Shown piece after piece: positions 33,931-42,607 of a stretch of 64,000 bases of DNA. Under the pieces are notes generated by a model, which had not been told where the DNA came from, searched no databases, and saw only the letters and a program-made list of their open reading frames with translations. Numbering within the stretch: the stretch's first letter is position 1; each line of letters opens with the position of its first letter. Source of the stretch: Streptomyces panaciradicis (GTDB taxonomy: Bacteria > Actinomycetota > Actinomycetes > Streptomycetales > Streptomycetaceae). Made by a program: the position numbers and the translations under genes. Location: contig NZ_JAMGBF010000042.1 in the NCBI RefSeq assembly GCF_023516615.1, positions 1 through 64,000 of the forward strand, in the 5' to 3' direction.

Positions 33931-34359
33931 ATGGCACAGAAGATGACCGATGAGGAATGGCGGGCGTTCGTCTCGTACGGCACCCGCACCGCGAAACTCT
34001 CGACCGTCCGGGCCGACGGGAGCCCGCACGTGACGCCGATCTGGTTCGTGCTGGACGGGGACGACGTCGTGTTCAACACCGCGAAGACCAGTGTGAAGGG
34101 GCGGAATCTGACCCGCGACGGGCGTGCCGCGCTGTGCGTGGACGACGACCGGCCGCCCTACGACTACGTGGTGCTGCGGGGCCGGGCCCGGATCTCGGAG
34201 GACCCGGAGGAACTGCGGTACTGGGCCACCCGTATCGGCGCGAGGTACATGGGCGAGGAGCGGGCGGAGGAGTTCGGGGCCCGCAACGGCGTACCCGGCG
34301 AACTCCTCGTGCGGATGACGATCGACAAGGTGCTGGCGGAGAAGGCCGTCTCCGGCTGA
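33931..34359 (+). CDS. PPOX-class F420-dependent oxidoreductase
   Basis: 142 aa from ATG 33931 with AAGGAGG upstream. Split-barrel flavin/F420-binding fold: RTAKLSTVRADGSPHVTPIWFVLDGD, TAKTSVKGRNLTRDGRAALCVDD and PYDYVVLRGRARIS are typical of the TIGR03618-type PPOX/F420 family. It reduces an unknown small molecule with F420H2. It is inserted on the opposite strand between the two roadblock genes, convergent with the GTPase gene. Confidence 0.88.
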   Translation: MAQKMTDEEWRAFVSYGTRTAKLSTVRADGSPHVTPIWFVLDGDDVVFNTAKTSVKGRNLTRDGRAALCVDDDRPPYDYVVLRGRARISEDPEELRYWATRIGARYMGEERAEEFGARNGVPGELLVRMTIDKVLAEKAVSG

Positions 34360-34383
34360 CCGTCCACAGGGCGGCGTGGGACG

Positions 34384-35034
34384 TCAGCCGACGGAGTCGA
34401 GCAGCCGGGCGGTGTGCATCCGCCCGGCGTACTCGACGAGCCGGATCAGCACCTCCTTCCCCGAGGCGCGGTCCCGGGCGTCGCAGAGCACCACCGGCGT
34501 CCCCGGGTCCAGGTCGAGGGCGCGCGAGACCTCCTCGTCCGTGTACCTGCGGGCGCCGGTGAAGCAGTTGACGGCCACCACGAACGGGATGTGCCGGTGC
34601 TCGAAGTAGTCGACCGCGGGGAAACAGTCGTCGAGCCTGCGGGTGTCGGCGAGGACCACGGCGCCCAGCGCCCCTTGCGCCAACTCGTCCCACAGGAACC
34701 AGAAGCGGTCCTGGCCCGGCGTGCCGAAGAGGTAGAGGGACAGACCGGAGCGGATGGTGATGCGGCCGAAGTCCATGGCGACGGTCGTCGTGACCTTCTG
34801 GTCCACGCCGCCGGTGTCGTCCACCGACTGACCGACCTCGCTGAGCAGTTCCTCGGTGCGCAGCGGCTTGATCTCGCTGACCGCGCCGACCAGGGTGGTC
34901 TTGCCCACGCCGAAGCCGCCGGCGACCAGTATCTTCAACGCGAGCGGTGCCGTCTCGCCGTCCGGGGCGTCGGAGTGTCCGTGGTGCTCGGACTGCTGGG
35001 GGTGTTCGGAGTACTCGCGGTGCTCGGAGATCAT
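34384..35034 (-). CDS. cvnD: Conservon Ras-like GTPase (CvnD)
   Basis: 216 aa. After a His/Glu/Ser-rich N-terminal tail of ~30 residues there is a small GTPase: P-loop VAGGFGVGKTTLVGAV, switch region TTTVAMDFGRI, G3 LYLFGTPGQDRF, and a degenerate G4 at VVAVNCFTGAR. CvnD proteins are MglA-like G proteins that work with CvnA-C at the membrane. It is the last gene of the conservon, 30 bases after cvnC. Gene symbol by family, not locus. Confidence 0.92.
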   Translation of the reverse strand: MISEHREYSEHPQQSEHHGHSDAPDGETAPLALKILVAGGFGVGKTTLVGAVSEIKPLRTEELLSEVGQSVDDTGGVDQKVTTTVAMDFGRITIRSGLSLYLFGTPGQDRFWFLWDELAQGALGAVVLADTRRLDDCFPAVDYFEHRHIPFVVAVNCFTGARRYTDEEVSRALDLDPGTPVVLCDARDRASGKEVLIRLVEYAGRMHTARLLDSVG

Positions 35035-35064
35035 CGATCACTTCTCTCGGTGTTTCGGGTGCGC

Positions 35065-35478
35065 CTAAAGGGCTCGCAGCCCCTCGATCACTTCGCGCAG
35101 AATCCGCTCGTCGGGCAGCTGAGCGGGTGGCACGGGACGGCTGACGGTCACGCGGCCGGACTCCAGCAGGTCGCCGAGGAGGACACGGACCACGCCCACG
35201 GGCAGGTCGGTGCCGGCGGCGAGTTCGGCGACCGACTGGGTCTCCGTGCTGCACAGGTCGATCAAGGTCCGGTGTTCCGGGCCGAGCGCGGCGTCGTCCG
35301 CCGCGCCGGGCGTGCCGGGGTCCAGGGTGACCAGGGCGATCAGGTCGAAGCGGACACCGGTCGGCCCGGGCCGGGTACGTCCGCCCGTCATGGCGTACGG
35401 GCGCACGAGCGGTCCCGCCTCGCCGTCGAACCACTGGCTGCCCGGTTGCTGCGCCACGCCGGTCCTGTCGGTGTTCAT
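35065..35478 (-). CDS. cvnC: Conservon DUF742 protein (CvnC)
   Basis: 137 aa. DUF742 features: LVRPYAMTGGRTRP, then FDLIALVTL, HRTLIDLCSTETQSVAELAAG and a winged-helix-like DLPVGVVRVLLGDLLESGRV. The family has a MarR-like fold but appears only as the third component of conservons. Between cvnB (22 bases) and cvnD (30 bases). Confidence 0.92.
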   Translation of the reverse strand: MNTDRTGVAQQPGSQWFDGEAGPLVRPYAMTGGRTRPGPTGVRFDLIALVTLDPGTPGAADDAALGPEHRTLIDLCSTETQSVAELAAGTDLPVGVVRVLLGDLLESGRVTVSRPVPPAQLPDERILREVIEGLRAL

Positions 35479-35500
35479 TCGAGCGGACCGTCCTCGCGCC

Positions 35501-35938
35501 TCATCCTGCGGCGGGCGGCCGCGCGCCGGCGCGCGGCGGGGTGTACAGGTGCTCGCCGACGCGTTTGACCAGGCGTGCCATCTCGTAGGCGACCAGGCCG
35601 ATGTCGGCGGTCACGGCGGTCAGCACGGTCAGGCAGGAGCCGTCGCCCGCGGCGGCCACGAACAGGAAGGCGTCGTCCATCTCCACCATGGTCTGGCGCA
35701 CGCCGCCGGCCCCGAAGTGCCGGCCCGCACCCTTGGCCAGGCTGTGGAAGCCGGAGGCGACGGCGGCGAGGTGTTCCGCGTCCTCACGGCGCAGATCGGT
35801 GGACGCGCCCACGGCGAGGCCGTCGTTGGACAGCACCACGGCGTGCCGCACCTCGGCCACGCGCAGCACCAAGTCGTCCAGCAGCCAGTCGAGTTCGCCG
35901 CTCCGCTGGGCGGCTCTGGTGCTCGGGTCCTGGATCAT
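35501..35938 (-). CDS. cvnB: Conservon roadblock/LC7 protein (CvnB)
   Basis: 145 aa, start ATG 35938, overlapping the kinase stop by four bases. Motifs as in the family: DWLLDDLVLRVAEVRHAVVL, GAGRHFGAGGVRQTMVEMDD, ADIGLVAYEMARLVKRVGEH. It links the sensor kinase and the Ras-like GTPase. A close homologue lies at 33423-33836. Confidence 0.93.
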   Translation of the reverse strand: MIQDPSTRAAQRSGELDWLLDDLVLRVAEVRHAVVLSNDGLAVGASTDLRREDAEHLAAVASGFHSLAKGAGRHFGAGGVRQTMVEMDDAFLFVAAAGDGSCLTVLTAVTADIGLVAYEMARLVKRVGEHLYTPPRAGARPPAAG

Positions 35939-38448
35939 GCGCGATCTCCTTCGTTGCTGTCGCTGCCCGCTGTGAAATCTGGGCCGGCACCGCGGCCCGG
36001 TTGCCTTCCGCCGCCGCGCGCCCAGCCGTCGCGGTAGGCCGCCATGCGTGCGCGTACGACCTCCGGGGTGCGCTGTTCGTCCGCGAGGGCGCCGGAGGGG
36101 CGCCGTTCCGGTTCCTCGCCGCGGTGCCCGCGCAGCTGAGGGGCGAGGCTCGCCTGACGCACCCGGCGGGGCAGGTCGTCCGATGCTTCGACGTCGTCCT
36201 CGGAACGGTGCGGGCGCAAGGTGGTCACTCCAGGGGGTGGGGGGTCGGACGCCGGTTCCGCCGCGGCCGGTGCCGACAGTGCCGGCCGCTCGGCGAGGGC
36301 GTGCACGGACTCCTTGGGCAAGGTGGCGCCGGGCACGCGCGCGTACTCGCGTGCCACCGGCCGCCGCGGGCCGGCCACCTCGCCGGGGGAACGTTTTGCC
36401 GCTTCGGTGTGCAGGAGTGCGGTCGGCAGCAGGACGACGGCGGTCGTACCGCCGTAGGGCGAGGTGCTCAGTTGCACCTTGACGCCGTGGCGGGCCGCGA
36501 GCCTGCTGACCACGAAGAGGCCGAGGCGGTCGCTGTCGAAGAGGTCGAGCGTCTCGGACTGGGCGATGCGCCCGTTGGCCTCGGCCAGGGTCTCCTTGCC
36601 CATGCCCAGGCCGCGGTCCTCGACCTCCAGGGCGTAGCCGTTGCCGACGGGTTCTCCCGTGATGCGCACGCGCGTGTGCGGTGGGGAGAACTGGGCGGCG
36701 TTCTCGACGAGTTCGGCCAGCAGGTGGGTGAGGTCGGCGACGGCCGTGCCCACCACGGACGCCTCGGGGAGCTGCCGTACCTCCACGCGCGCGTAGTCCT
36801 CGACCTCGGAGACGGCCGCGCGCACCACGTCCGTCAGCGACACCGGCGTGCGCCAGGCCCGGCCGGGCGCCGCGCCGGAGAGGATGATCAGGCTCTCGGC
36901 GTGCCGCCGCATCCTGGTGGTGAGGTGGTCGAGGCGGAAGAGGTCGCTGAGTTCGTTCGGGTCGTCGGAGCGGCGTTCCATGCTGTCGAGCAGGGTCAGC
37001 TGGCGGTGGACGAGGACCTGGCTGCGGCGGGCGAGGTTGACGAAGACGCCCGAGATGCCGCTGGCGAGTTCGGCGCGCTCGACGGCGGCCCGCAGTGCGG
37101 CGCGGTGCACGATGCCGAGGGCCTCGGCGACCTGTCCGGCCTCGTCCTCGGCGGGCGGTCCGGGCGGGGCCTCGGACCGGATGTCGATCTCCTCGCCGGC
37201 GCGCAGCTTCCGCATCGCCTCGGGGAGGCCGCGCCGGGCGATCTCCAGGGCGCTGTCGCGCAGGCTCACCAGCTCGACGACGAGGCCGCGGCCGATGCGC
37301 ACGGAGATGACGAGGGAGGCGGCGACGGCGGCGAGGCCGAGGAGGACGGCGGCGCCGGCCGGGGTGAGCAGGCCGCGGGTGAACGGATCGGCCCGGCCGG
37401 CGACCTCGCGTCCGGCGCCGGACTCGATGGCTCGCATGCCGGCCTGCACGCGTGCGTGTGCGGTGTTCCAGGTGTCCTGCGACGCGGTGGCCCTCAGCGG
37501 GCCGGGGGTGCCGGCCAGGACGTGATCCTCGGCGGCGTTGACGGCCCGGTAGGCGCTGCTGCGGGCGAGGGTGTGCCAGGTGTCGCGGTCGGTGCCGTTC
37601 AGGTCGGCGACGGCGATCGCGGTGAGGGTCCTGCGGGTGTCCACCGCTCCGGTGAACAGCCGCAGTCCCGGCTCGCTGAGACCGTCGGCGCGGTGCGCGC
37701 CGGCCAGTATCGCGTCCTCCTGGGCGAGGGCTTCGCCCGCGCGGGAGAACTCGAGCAGTACGCGCGCGTCGGTGCCGAGGTCGGCGTATCGGATGCCGCC
37801 GAGCGCGCCGTCCACCGCGAACGCGGTGGCGATGGTCCGCGTGTAACCCCCGTACGCCCGCGTCCAGTCGGTGCGGTGGTCCAGTACGGCGCTGCGCAGG
37901 GTGTTCAGTTCTCCGGCGCCGGTGACGAAGGCCTTGAGCCGCCTGGACACGTCCGCGGGGAGTTCCGTGCCGTCGGCGACGGTGCTGTCGTCGCCGAGCC
38001 GCAGCCGGGCCACGGCCCGGTCGGTGCGGTCCGCGAGCTGTTTGTAGTCGTCCCTGTGCCGGGGCGAGGGGTCGGTGGCGCAGCGCACGGCGGCGGTGCG
38101 TTCGGCCTGCAGGGCGGCGACGGCCTCGGCGACGGGCGTGCGGATCTCCTCGTCGACGCGCTGCAACTGCCGCAGCCCGGAGACGTCCTGGGCGGTGGTG
38201 ACGGTGGCGTAGGCCCACAGGGCCAGCAGCGAGACGACCGGCACCATCAGCAGGCAGACGACCCTGGCCCGGATGGTGCGCGGGTGTATGCGGCGCCGCG
38301 TCGCGCGCGGGGGCTGCTCGCCCGCCGTGCCGTCGTACTCCTGCTCGCGCTCGTCGGCCGGGGGTCCGGCGTGGGCGCGCCGACCGCGCGGGAGAGACCC
38401 GGGGGGCGTCTCGGCGCCGCTGGTGGACGTCCTACGGGGTGTGCGCAT
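35935..38448 (-). CDS. cvnA: Conservon sensor histidine kinase (CvnA)
   Basis: 837 aa. A basic cytoplasmic tail (~1-60), membrane segment VVCLLMVPVVSLLALWAYA, a long extracytoplasmic NIT-type helical domain (~85-355), second membrane segment AAVLLGLAAVAASLVISV, a HAMP-like stretch, a DHp-like region LDHLTTRMRRHAESLIIL, and an HATPase domain with N-box LAELVENAAQFSPP, G1 VEDRGLGMG and G2 RLGLFVVSRLAARHG. The last ~200 residues are Pro-rich and disordered. CvnA kinases pass signals to CvnB-D rather than to a response regulator. Preceded by the MHYT gene (55 bases). Confidence 0.92.
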   Translation of the reverse strand: MRTPRRTSTSGAETPPGSLPRGRRAHAGPPADEREQEYDGTAGEQPPRATRRRIHPRTIRARVVCLLMVPVVSLLALWAYATVTTAQDVSGLRQLQRVDEEIRTPVAEAVAALQAERTAAVRCATDPSPRHRDDYKQLADRTDRAVARLRLGDDSTVADGTELPADVSRRLKAFVTGAGELNTLRSAVLDHRTDWTRAYGGYTRTIATAFAVDGALGGIRYADLGTDARVLLEFSRAGEALAQEDAILAGAHRADGLSEPGLRLFTGAVDTRRTLTAIAVADLNGTDRDTWHTLARSSAYRAVNAAEDHVLAGTPGPLRATASQDTWNTAHARVQAGMRAIESGAGREVAGRADPFTRGLLTPAGAAVLLGLAAVAASLVISVRIGRGLVVELVSLRDSALEIARRGLPEAMRKLRAGEEIDIRSEAPPGPPAEDEAGQVAEALGIVHRAALRAAVERAELASGISGVFVNLARRSQVLVHRQLTLLDSMERRSDDPNELSDLFRLDHLTTRMRRHAESLIILSGAAPGRAWRTPVSLTDVVRAAVSEVEDYARVEVRQLPEASVVGTAVADLTHLLAELVENAAQFSPPHTRVRITGEPVGNGYALEVEDRGLGMGKETLAEANGRIAQSETLDLFDSDRLGLFVVSRLAARHGVKVQLSTSPYGGTTAVVLLPTALLHTEAAKRSPGEVAGPRRPVAREYARVPGATLPKESVHALAERPALSAPAAAEPASDPPPPGVTTLRPHRSEDDVEASDDLPRRVRQASLAPQLRGHRGEEPERRPSGALADEQRTPEVVRARMAAYRDGWARGGGRQPGRGAGPDFTAGSDSNEGDRA

Positions 38449-38503
38449 GGACTCCTCGCTCGGGAGTGGTTCGGGATGCGTGCCGTCGCGGCCGGAGCCG
38501 CGC

Positions 38504-39277
38504 CTACGGGACGGCGCTCTCGACCGGCCGCTGGGTCGAGGCGGCCTCCTCGCGCTTTCCGGTCGTCGGCGACAGCGCGACGAAGGCCGAGGTCAGGAAC
38601 AGGTAGGACCCGAGGCCGACGGCGAGGGGGAAGATGAACTGCATCGCCGTGGCCCCGGGCAGGGCCCGGCCGGAGGGCACGACGTGGACCCGCACCGCGA
38701 ACATCGCGGTGTAGTGCATGCTCGTGACCGCGGCGGCCATGATCAGCGAGGCGACGGCGACGGCCACCGGTGACTTGATGTTGAGGCCAGCCCACAGGGC
38801 CGCCGTGGCCGCGACCACGGCGATCACCACGGAGAGCGCGACGAGGGGCGGGTCGTAGCCGACGCGGCCGTGCAGCCGTACCGCGGCCATGCCCAGGTAG
38901 TGCATGCTCGCCACGCCGACGCCGGTGGCGAGTCCGCCCAGGAGCAGCGCCCGGGTGCGGTCCTTGCTGTAGCCGACGGCGAAGACTCCGCCGCAGACGA
39001 CGAGCATGGCGACGAGCAGGCTCAGGAGCGTCAGCGGCACGTCGTAGCGGATGTCGGTACCGCTGACGCCGAAGCCGAGCATGGCGACGAAGTGCATGGT
39101 CCAGATGCCCGTGCCGATGGCGGAGGCGGCGGTGAGGAGCCAGTTGCGACGCGAGCGTCCGGTGGCGCCGAGAGCGCGGACCGTGCAGCGCAGCCCGAGG
39201 GCGGCGCCCGTGCAGGCCATCACGTACGACAGTACGGGGGTCAGCCAGCCGAAGGTGGCATGGTCCAGGTGTCCCAT
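38504..39277 (-). CDS. MHYT-domain integral membrane sensor
   Basis: 257 aa, seven hydrophobic segments. Three copies of the MHYT motif are visible: WTMHFVAMLGF, SMHYLGMAAV and SMHYTAMFAV, the domain proposed to bind copper and sense O2, CO or NO. There is no attached GGDEF/EAL domain. It lies upstream of cvnA on the same strand (gap 55 bases) and is probably co-transcribed, giving the conservon a candidate gas or redox input. Confidence 0.9.
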   Translation of the reverse strand: MGHLDHATFGWLTPVLSYVMACTGAALGLRCTVRALGATGRSRRNWLLTAASAIGTGIWTMHFVAMLGFGVSGTDIRYDVPLTLLSLLVAMLVVCGGVFAVGYSKDRTRALLLGGLATGVGVASMHYLGMAAVRLHGRVGYDPPLVALSVVIAVVAATAALWAGLNIKSPVAVAVASLIMAAAVTSMHYTAMFAVRVHVVPSGRALPGATAMQFIFPLAVGLGSYLFLTSAFVALSPTTGKREEAASTQRPVESAVP

Positions 39278-39420
39278 GGCCCCGGGACGCTAGCGGGAGC
39301 GCAGGCGCACGAAGGGGGCCCATTTCGAAAGGTGCTGCAATGTGACGCAGCGGTGCGCCTGAAAGACCGCGTCCCGCCCGAACATGCGCACCAGGGCGTC
39401 ATCCGTGTCGGCGAGGGATC

Positions 39421-40029
39421 ATGCGGAACATGAGCGACGACCACACACACGTGCAGGAGTTCTTCGGCGCCCGCGCCGCCGACTGGGACAGCCGGTTCCC
39501 CGACGACGGTCCCTCCTACGCCTCCGCGGTCGCCGACCTCGGCCTGCGCGAAGGCGACCGGGTGCTCGACGCCGGCTGCGGCACCGGGCGGACCCTGACG
39601 CCCCTGCGTGCCGCCGTGGGGGCCACGGGAGTGGCCGTGGGAGTCGATCTGACCCCGGCCATGCTCCAGGCCGCCGTACGGGCGGGCAGGGACCGTGACG
39701 GGCGGCTGCTGCTGGCCGACGTGGCCGCGCTGCCGCTGCGGTCGGAGTCCCTGGACGCGGTGTTCGCCGCCGGCCTGATCGCGCATCTGCCCCGGCCGAC
39801 TGAGAACCTGCGGGAGTTGGCGCGTGTCGTCCGTCCCGGCGGGACGCTCGCCCTGTTCCACCCCATCGGCCGGGCGGCGCTCGCCGCCCGCCAGGGCCGC
39901 ACGATCACTCCGGACGATCTGCGCGCGGAGCCCAACCTGCGGCCGCTGCTGGCCGGTTCGGGCTGGCGGATGACGTCGTACGCCGACGAGGACAGCCGTT
40001 TCCTCGCGCTTGCCGTGCGGGAGGGGTAG
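39421..40029 (+). CDS. Class I SAM-dependent methyltransferase
   Basis: 202 aa; start ATG 39421 with GAGGG four bases upstream, ATG 39430 an alternative. Rossmann motif I VLDAGCGTGRTL, acidic loop VAVGVDLTPAML, motif II-like LLLADVAALPLRSESLDAVF, and VVRPGGTLALFHPIG match the UbiE/Methyltransf_11 group. Substrate unknown. Convergent with the MpaB-type gene, seven bases apart. Confidence 0.87.
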   Translation: MRNMSDDHTHVQEFFGARAADWDSRFPDDGPSYASAVADLGLREGDRVLDAGCGTGRTLTPLRAAVGATGVAVGVDLTPAMLQAAVRAGRDRDGRLLLADVAALPLRSESLDAVFAAGLIAHLPRPTENLRELARVVRPGGTLALFHPIGRAALAARQGRTITPDDLRAEPNLRPLLAGSGWRMTSYADEDSRFLALAVREG

Positions 40030-40035
40030 ACCGGC

Positions 40036-40932
40036 TCATTCGCCGGCGGTCACGTCCAGGTGCCGCACGGGGCAGCCCCGCACACCCGGAACCGGCCAGG
40101 TGCCCAGCCGTTCCAGGCGGTAGCCGTCGGGGTAGCCCTTGACCTCCCGGTTCTGTCGCGCGTGGTGCGCTGTCCGCCGCGGCGGCATCAGGCGGACGAA
40201 CCGTCCACGCGCGCGTACCCCGCGGCGCACCAACGCGCGCGTGGCGGGGCCCGGCGGCGCGTAGCGGAAAGCCCGCAGGAGGCGGTCGTCGAGCAGCGCG
40301 AGAGTCGAGGTGCGCAGCAGGGGGGCCAGCGGGCGCGGATACCAGGAGGCCATCAGGTCGAGCGTGGCGTCGGAGACGCGGCGTGCGCCCGCGTCCCACG
40401 CGAAGTGGGCCTCCTCATAGGCGTCGAGAAGCGCTTCGAACTCCTCGTAGGACCCGGGGATGTCCTGGATGCCCATGTGGCGGCCGAGGGTGCGGTAGTG
40501 CTCGGCCGTGGCGACGATCTCGTGCCGTGACAGCCTGCGCCAGCCGTAGGCGTCGATCCACCGCTTGGGCATCACCACGAACGTGCACAGGACGTAGCGC
40601 ATGTCCTCGTTGGTGATCTCGTAGCTGCGGTGCATCTGGTTGATCCGGCGGACCGCCGTGCGGCCCTCCGCGCTGCGGAAGCCGTGCTCCACGATGGCGT
40701 CGAGAAGCAGCGTGGTGTCGTCGTACCGTTTCTGCGCGCGCCCGGTGAGCTCCGCGGTCTCGGCGAGCAACCGTCCGATGGAGGGCACCGCGTAGGTCCG
40801 GTAGAGGGCCAGTTCGAGCGCGCGGGTGTAGTCCCACGGGAATTCGTAGGCCGAGCTGAGGCGGTAGATCTCGGACGCGTCCCGGTAGGGGTCCAGCCGC
40901 CGGATCTCCTCGAGCCGTGTGAAGCGCTTCAC
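40036..40932 (-). CDS. Oxygenase MpaB-family protein (DUF2236)
   Basis: 298 aa from GTG 40932 with GGGAGG upstream. The body FPWDYTRALELALYRTYAVP, RAQKRYDDTTLLL, RSYEITNEDMRYVLCTFVVMP and LSRHEIVATAEHYRTLGRHMG fits the all-helical MpaB/Lcp oxygenase family, in which His residues bind heme or metal. Members oxidatively cleave lipids or polyprenoids such as rubber. Soluble, no signal peptide. Substrate unknown. Confidence 0.8.
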   Translation of the reverse strand: MKRFTRLEEIRRLDPYRDASEIYRLSSAYEFPWDYTRALELALYRTYAVPSIGRLLAETAELTGRAQKRYDDTTLLLDAIVEHGFRSAEGRTAVRRINQMHRSYEITNEDMRYVLCTFVVMPKRWIDAYGWRRLSRHEIVATAEHYRTLGRHMGIQDIPGSYEEFEALLDAYEEAHFAWDAGARRVSDATLDLMASWYPRPLAPLLRTSTLALLDDRLLRAFRYAPPGPATRALVRRGVRARGRFVRLMPPRRTAHHARQNREVKGYPDGYRLERLGTWPVPGVRGCPVRHLDVTAGE

Positions 40933-41031
40933 CGCGTCCTCCCCCTTCTGCCGCCGCGACTGCAACTCTACGTTGAGTAGCAGGAGATGGACGATGGGTC
41001 AGGGCAACGACGCAGGGGGAAGGCGATCAGC

Positions 41032-41328
41032 ATGTGGGGCAGGCTGCGCAAGTCCGGTGCCAGATTCCTCACCGCCGCGCGCGGAGGGATGAGCGACGGC
41101 CGGGATAAACGTACACACAATCTTTTCGAAGCCGCTGCCGCGTACGTCTCGGCGTGCGCGGAGGACGACCAGGAGCGGATCGACGAGGCGGCGGGCTGGG
41201 TGTCGCCGGAAGCGCTGTCCTTCGGGGTCAACGAGCTGGCCTGCCGGGCGCTGATCGCGCTGGCCCGGGAGCGGGACGAGTCACCGCGGGCCGTGGCGCG
41301 CACCCTCCTCGGGCTTCCGGCGGTCTGA
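41032..41328 (+). CDS. Small conserved hypothetical protein
   Basis: 98 aa from ATG 41032; ATG 41089 (GGAGGG directly upstream) would give 79 aa. Helical, with HNLFEAAAAYVSACAEDDQE, GWVSPEALSFGVNELACRAL and RDESPRAVARTLLGLP. I do not recognise a named family. Codons around 41100-41125 (GAT AAA CGT ACA CAC AAT CTT) are AT-richer than the genome norm. Stand-alone gene. Confidence 0.6.
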   Translation: MWGRLRKSGARFLTAARGGMSDGRDKRTHNLFEAAAAYVSACAEDDQERIDEAAGWVSPEALSFGVNELACRALIALARERDESPRAVARTLLGLPAV

Positions 41329-41463
41329 CACACGCGGGGACCGGAGGTCGATTCGCCCCGTCCACCCGGAAAACTGCAGCTCCGGGTGCGCTTGTGCGTC
41401 GTGACAAGCGCCTTCCGCGCGCATTAGGGTGCGCGCCGTTGGACGAACGATGGGGAGGCTGGG

Positions 41464-42348
41464 ATGGCCGGGACGGACGAAGGCGCCGTCGCCGCCGCGG
41501 ACGACGCGCTCTATGTGCTCACGGCGGTGCTGTTGACGCCGGCGAAGTTTCCGAGCGTGCTGGGCGACGACTATCCGGAGGCCTGCGCGGCGCTCGGCCT
41601 CGCGCCGCTCGCCGACGGATACGGCCTGGTGATCGGCCAGGACGGGGACGGCGCCCGGTGGACCGTCGTCGTCGACGACGTCTCGCTGGTCGCCGTCGCC
41701 ATCGCGTCGTGGGACTGCGGCATGGAGTACGACCTGTCGCCCGACGAGCGTTCGGTCGTGGCCGCTCTGCCGGGCTGGCCGCTCGCGGTCGCCGTCGCGG
41801 CCCCGGGTGTGCCCGAGCCGCACGACCCCGATCCCGAGGTCGCGGAGCGTGCCCCGCTGGCGCCGCCGGACACGACCACCTGGGGTCCGGCCCAGCGGCG
41901 GCTGGGCGCCGACGAGATCGCCCTGCAGTGGGCCCTGTGGCGGGAGCAGATCGACGACGGGTCCTTCGCGAACACGGACGGCGCCCCGGCGGCCGACGAG
42001 GGCTCGCAGGACGCGGCGGAGGCCGGTGAGGCCGATCGGGGCGAGTCGGGTGCCGAGGGCCGGCCGGCGAGGCCTCCGGGCCACGACGGGATCCGGCGTG
42101 TGCTCGCCGAGGCCCGCGCCTACGTCGACTCGCCGCCACCGCTCGGCCGGGTCCGTTCGTCGTTCGCCCCGGGCGACGCGCGCACCCTGCGCGCCGACGG
42201 TCCCGGCTGGTCGCTGGTGGCGAGGACCGACGACATCGCGTTCGTGCTGCTCGACGCGGAGCCCGGCGAGGTGCTGCCGGTGGGCCGGGGGCCGGAGCTG
42301 CCGGGGCTGCTGGAGGCCCTGGACAAGATGGCCGTGCGCCCGAGCTGA
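41464..42348 (+). CDS. Hypothetical protein, acidic
   Basis: 294 aa, ATG 41464 with GGGGAGG upstream. The N-terminal ~120 residues form an alpha/beta domain (DDALYVLTAVLLTPAKFPSV, DGYGLVIGQDGDGARWTVVV), the middle ~60 are acidic and disordered (Glu/Ala/Gly), and the C-terminal ~90 form a second small domain (GPGWSLVARTDDIAFVLLDA). No catalytic motif, signal or membrane segment. Function unknown. Confidence 0.75.
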   Translation: MAGTDEGAVAAADDALYVLTAVLLTPAKFPSVLGDDYPEACAALGLAPLADGYGLVIGQDGDGARWTVVVDDVSLVAVAIASWDCGMEYDLSPDERSVVAALPGWPLAVAVAAPGVPEPHDPDPEVAERAPLAPPDTTTWGPAQRRLGADEIALQWALWREQIDDGSFANTDGAPAADEGSQDAAEAGEADRGESGAEGRPARPPGHDGIRRVLAEARAYVDSPPPLGRVRSSFAPGDARTLRADGPGWSLVARTDDIAFVLLDAEPGEVLPVGRGPELPGLLEALDKMAVRPS

Positions 42349-42495
42349 GCAGGCGAGACGACGAGAGTGCCGATCCTCTCCCACGGGCAGGCGCGGCAGT
42401 TGCCGTGACTCGGCGGTTCCGTGGCGCTCCCCTGATACGCAGGGCGGGTGGTAGCTCCCGCCGCCTGTGCTGATTCCCCATACGACGACCTCATT

Positions 42496-42576
42496 CCATG
42501 GGGTCCCGACCCATGGATGCCCTGAACGCCGAGCCGCACCATGAGGCAGCTCTCGGCGCCCGTCCCCTCGGGCGCC
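42496..42576. promoter_or_regulatory. Two perfect hairpins in the leader of the secreted esterase gene
   Basis: In the 259-base gap before the esterase gene there are two seven-base perfect stems: CCATGGG/CCCATGG (42496-42502, 42510-42516, loop 7) and GGCGCCC/GGGCGCC (42555-42561, 42570-42576, loop 8). They could be the upstream terminator and a leader structure. I considered a riboswitch but could not match a known class. Confidence 0.4.
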
Positions 42577-42607
42577 GTCACCCCAGCGCTGCCTCAGGAG
42601 GCCCGTC

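Noticed and set aside
42349..42607. Possible riboswitch in the leader of the secreted esterase gene
   Set aside because: Two perfect hairpins exist, but I could not match the conserved core of c-di-AMP, cobalamin or other classes, so it is listed only as a structured leader.
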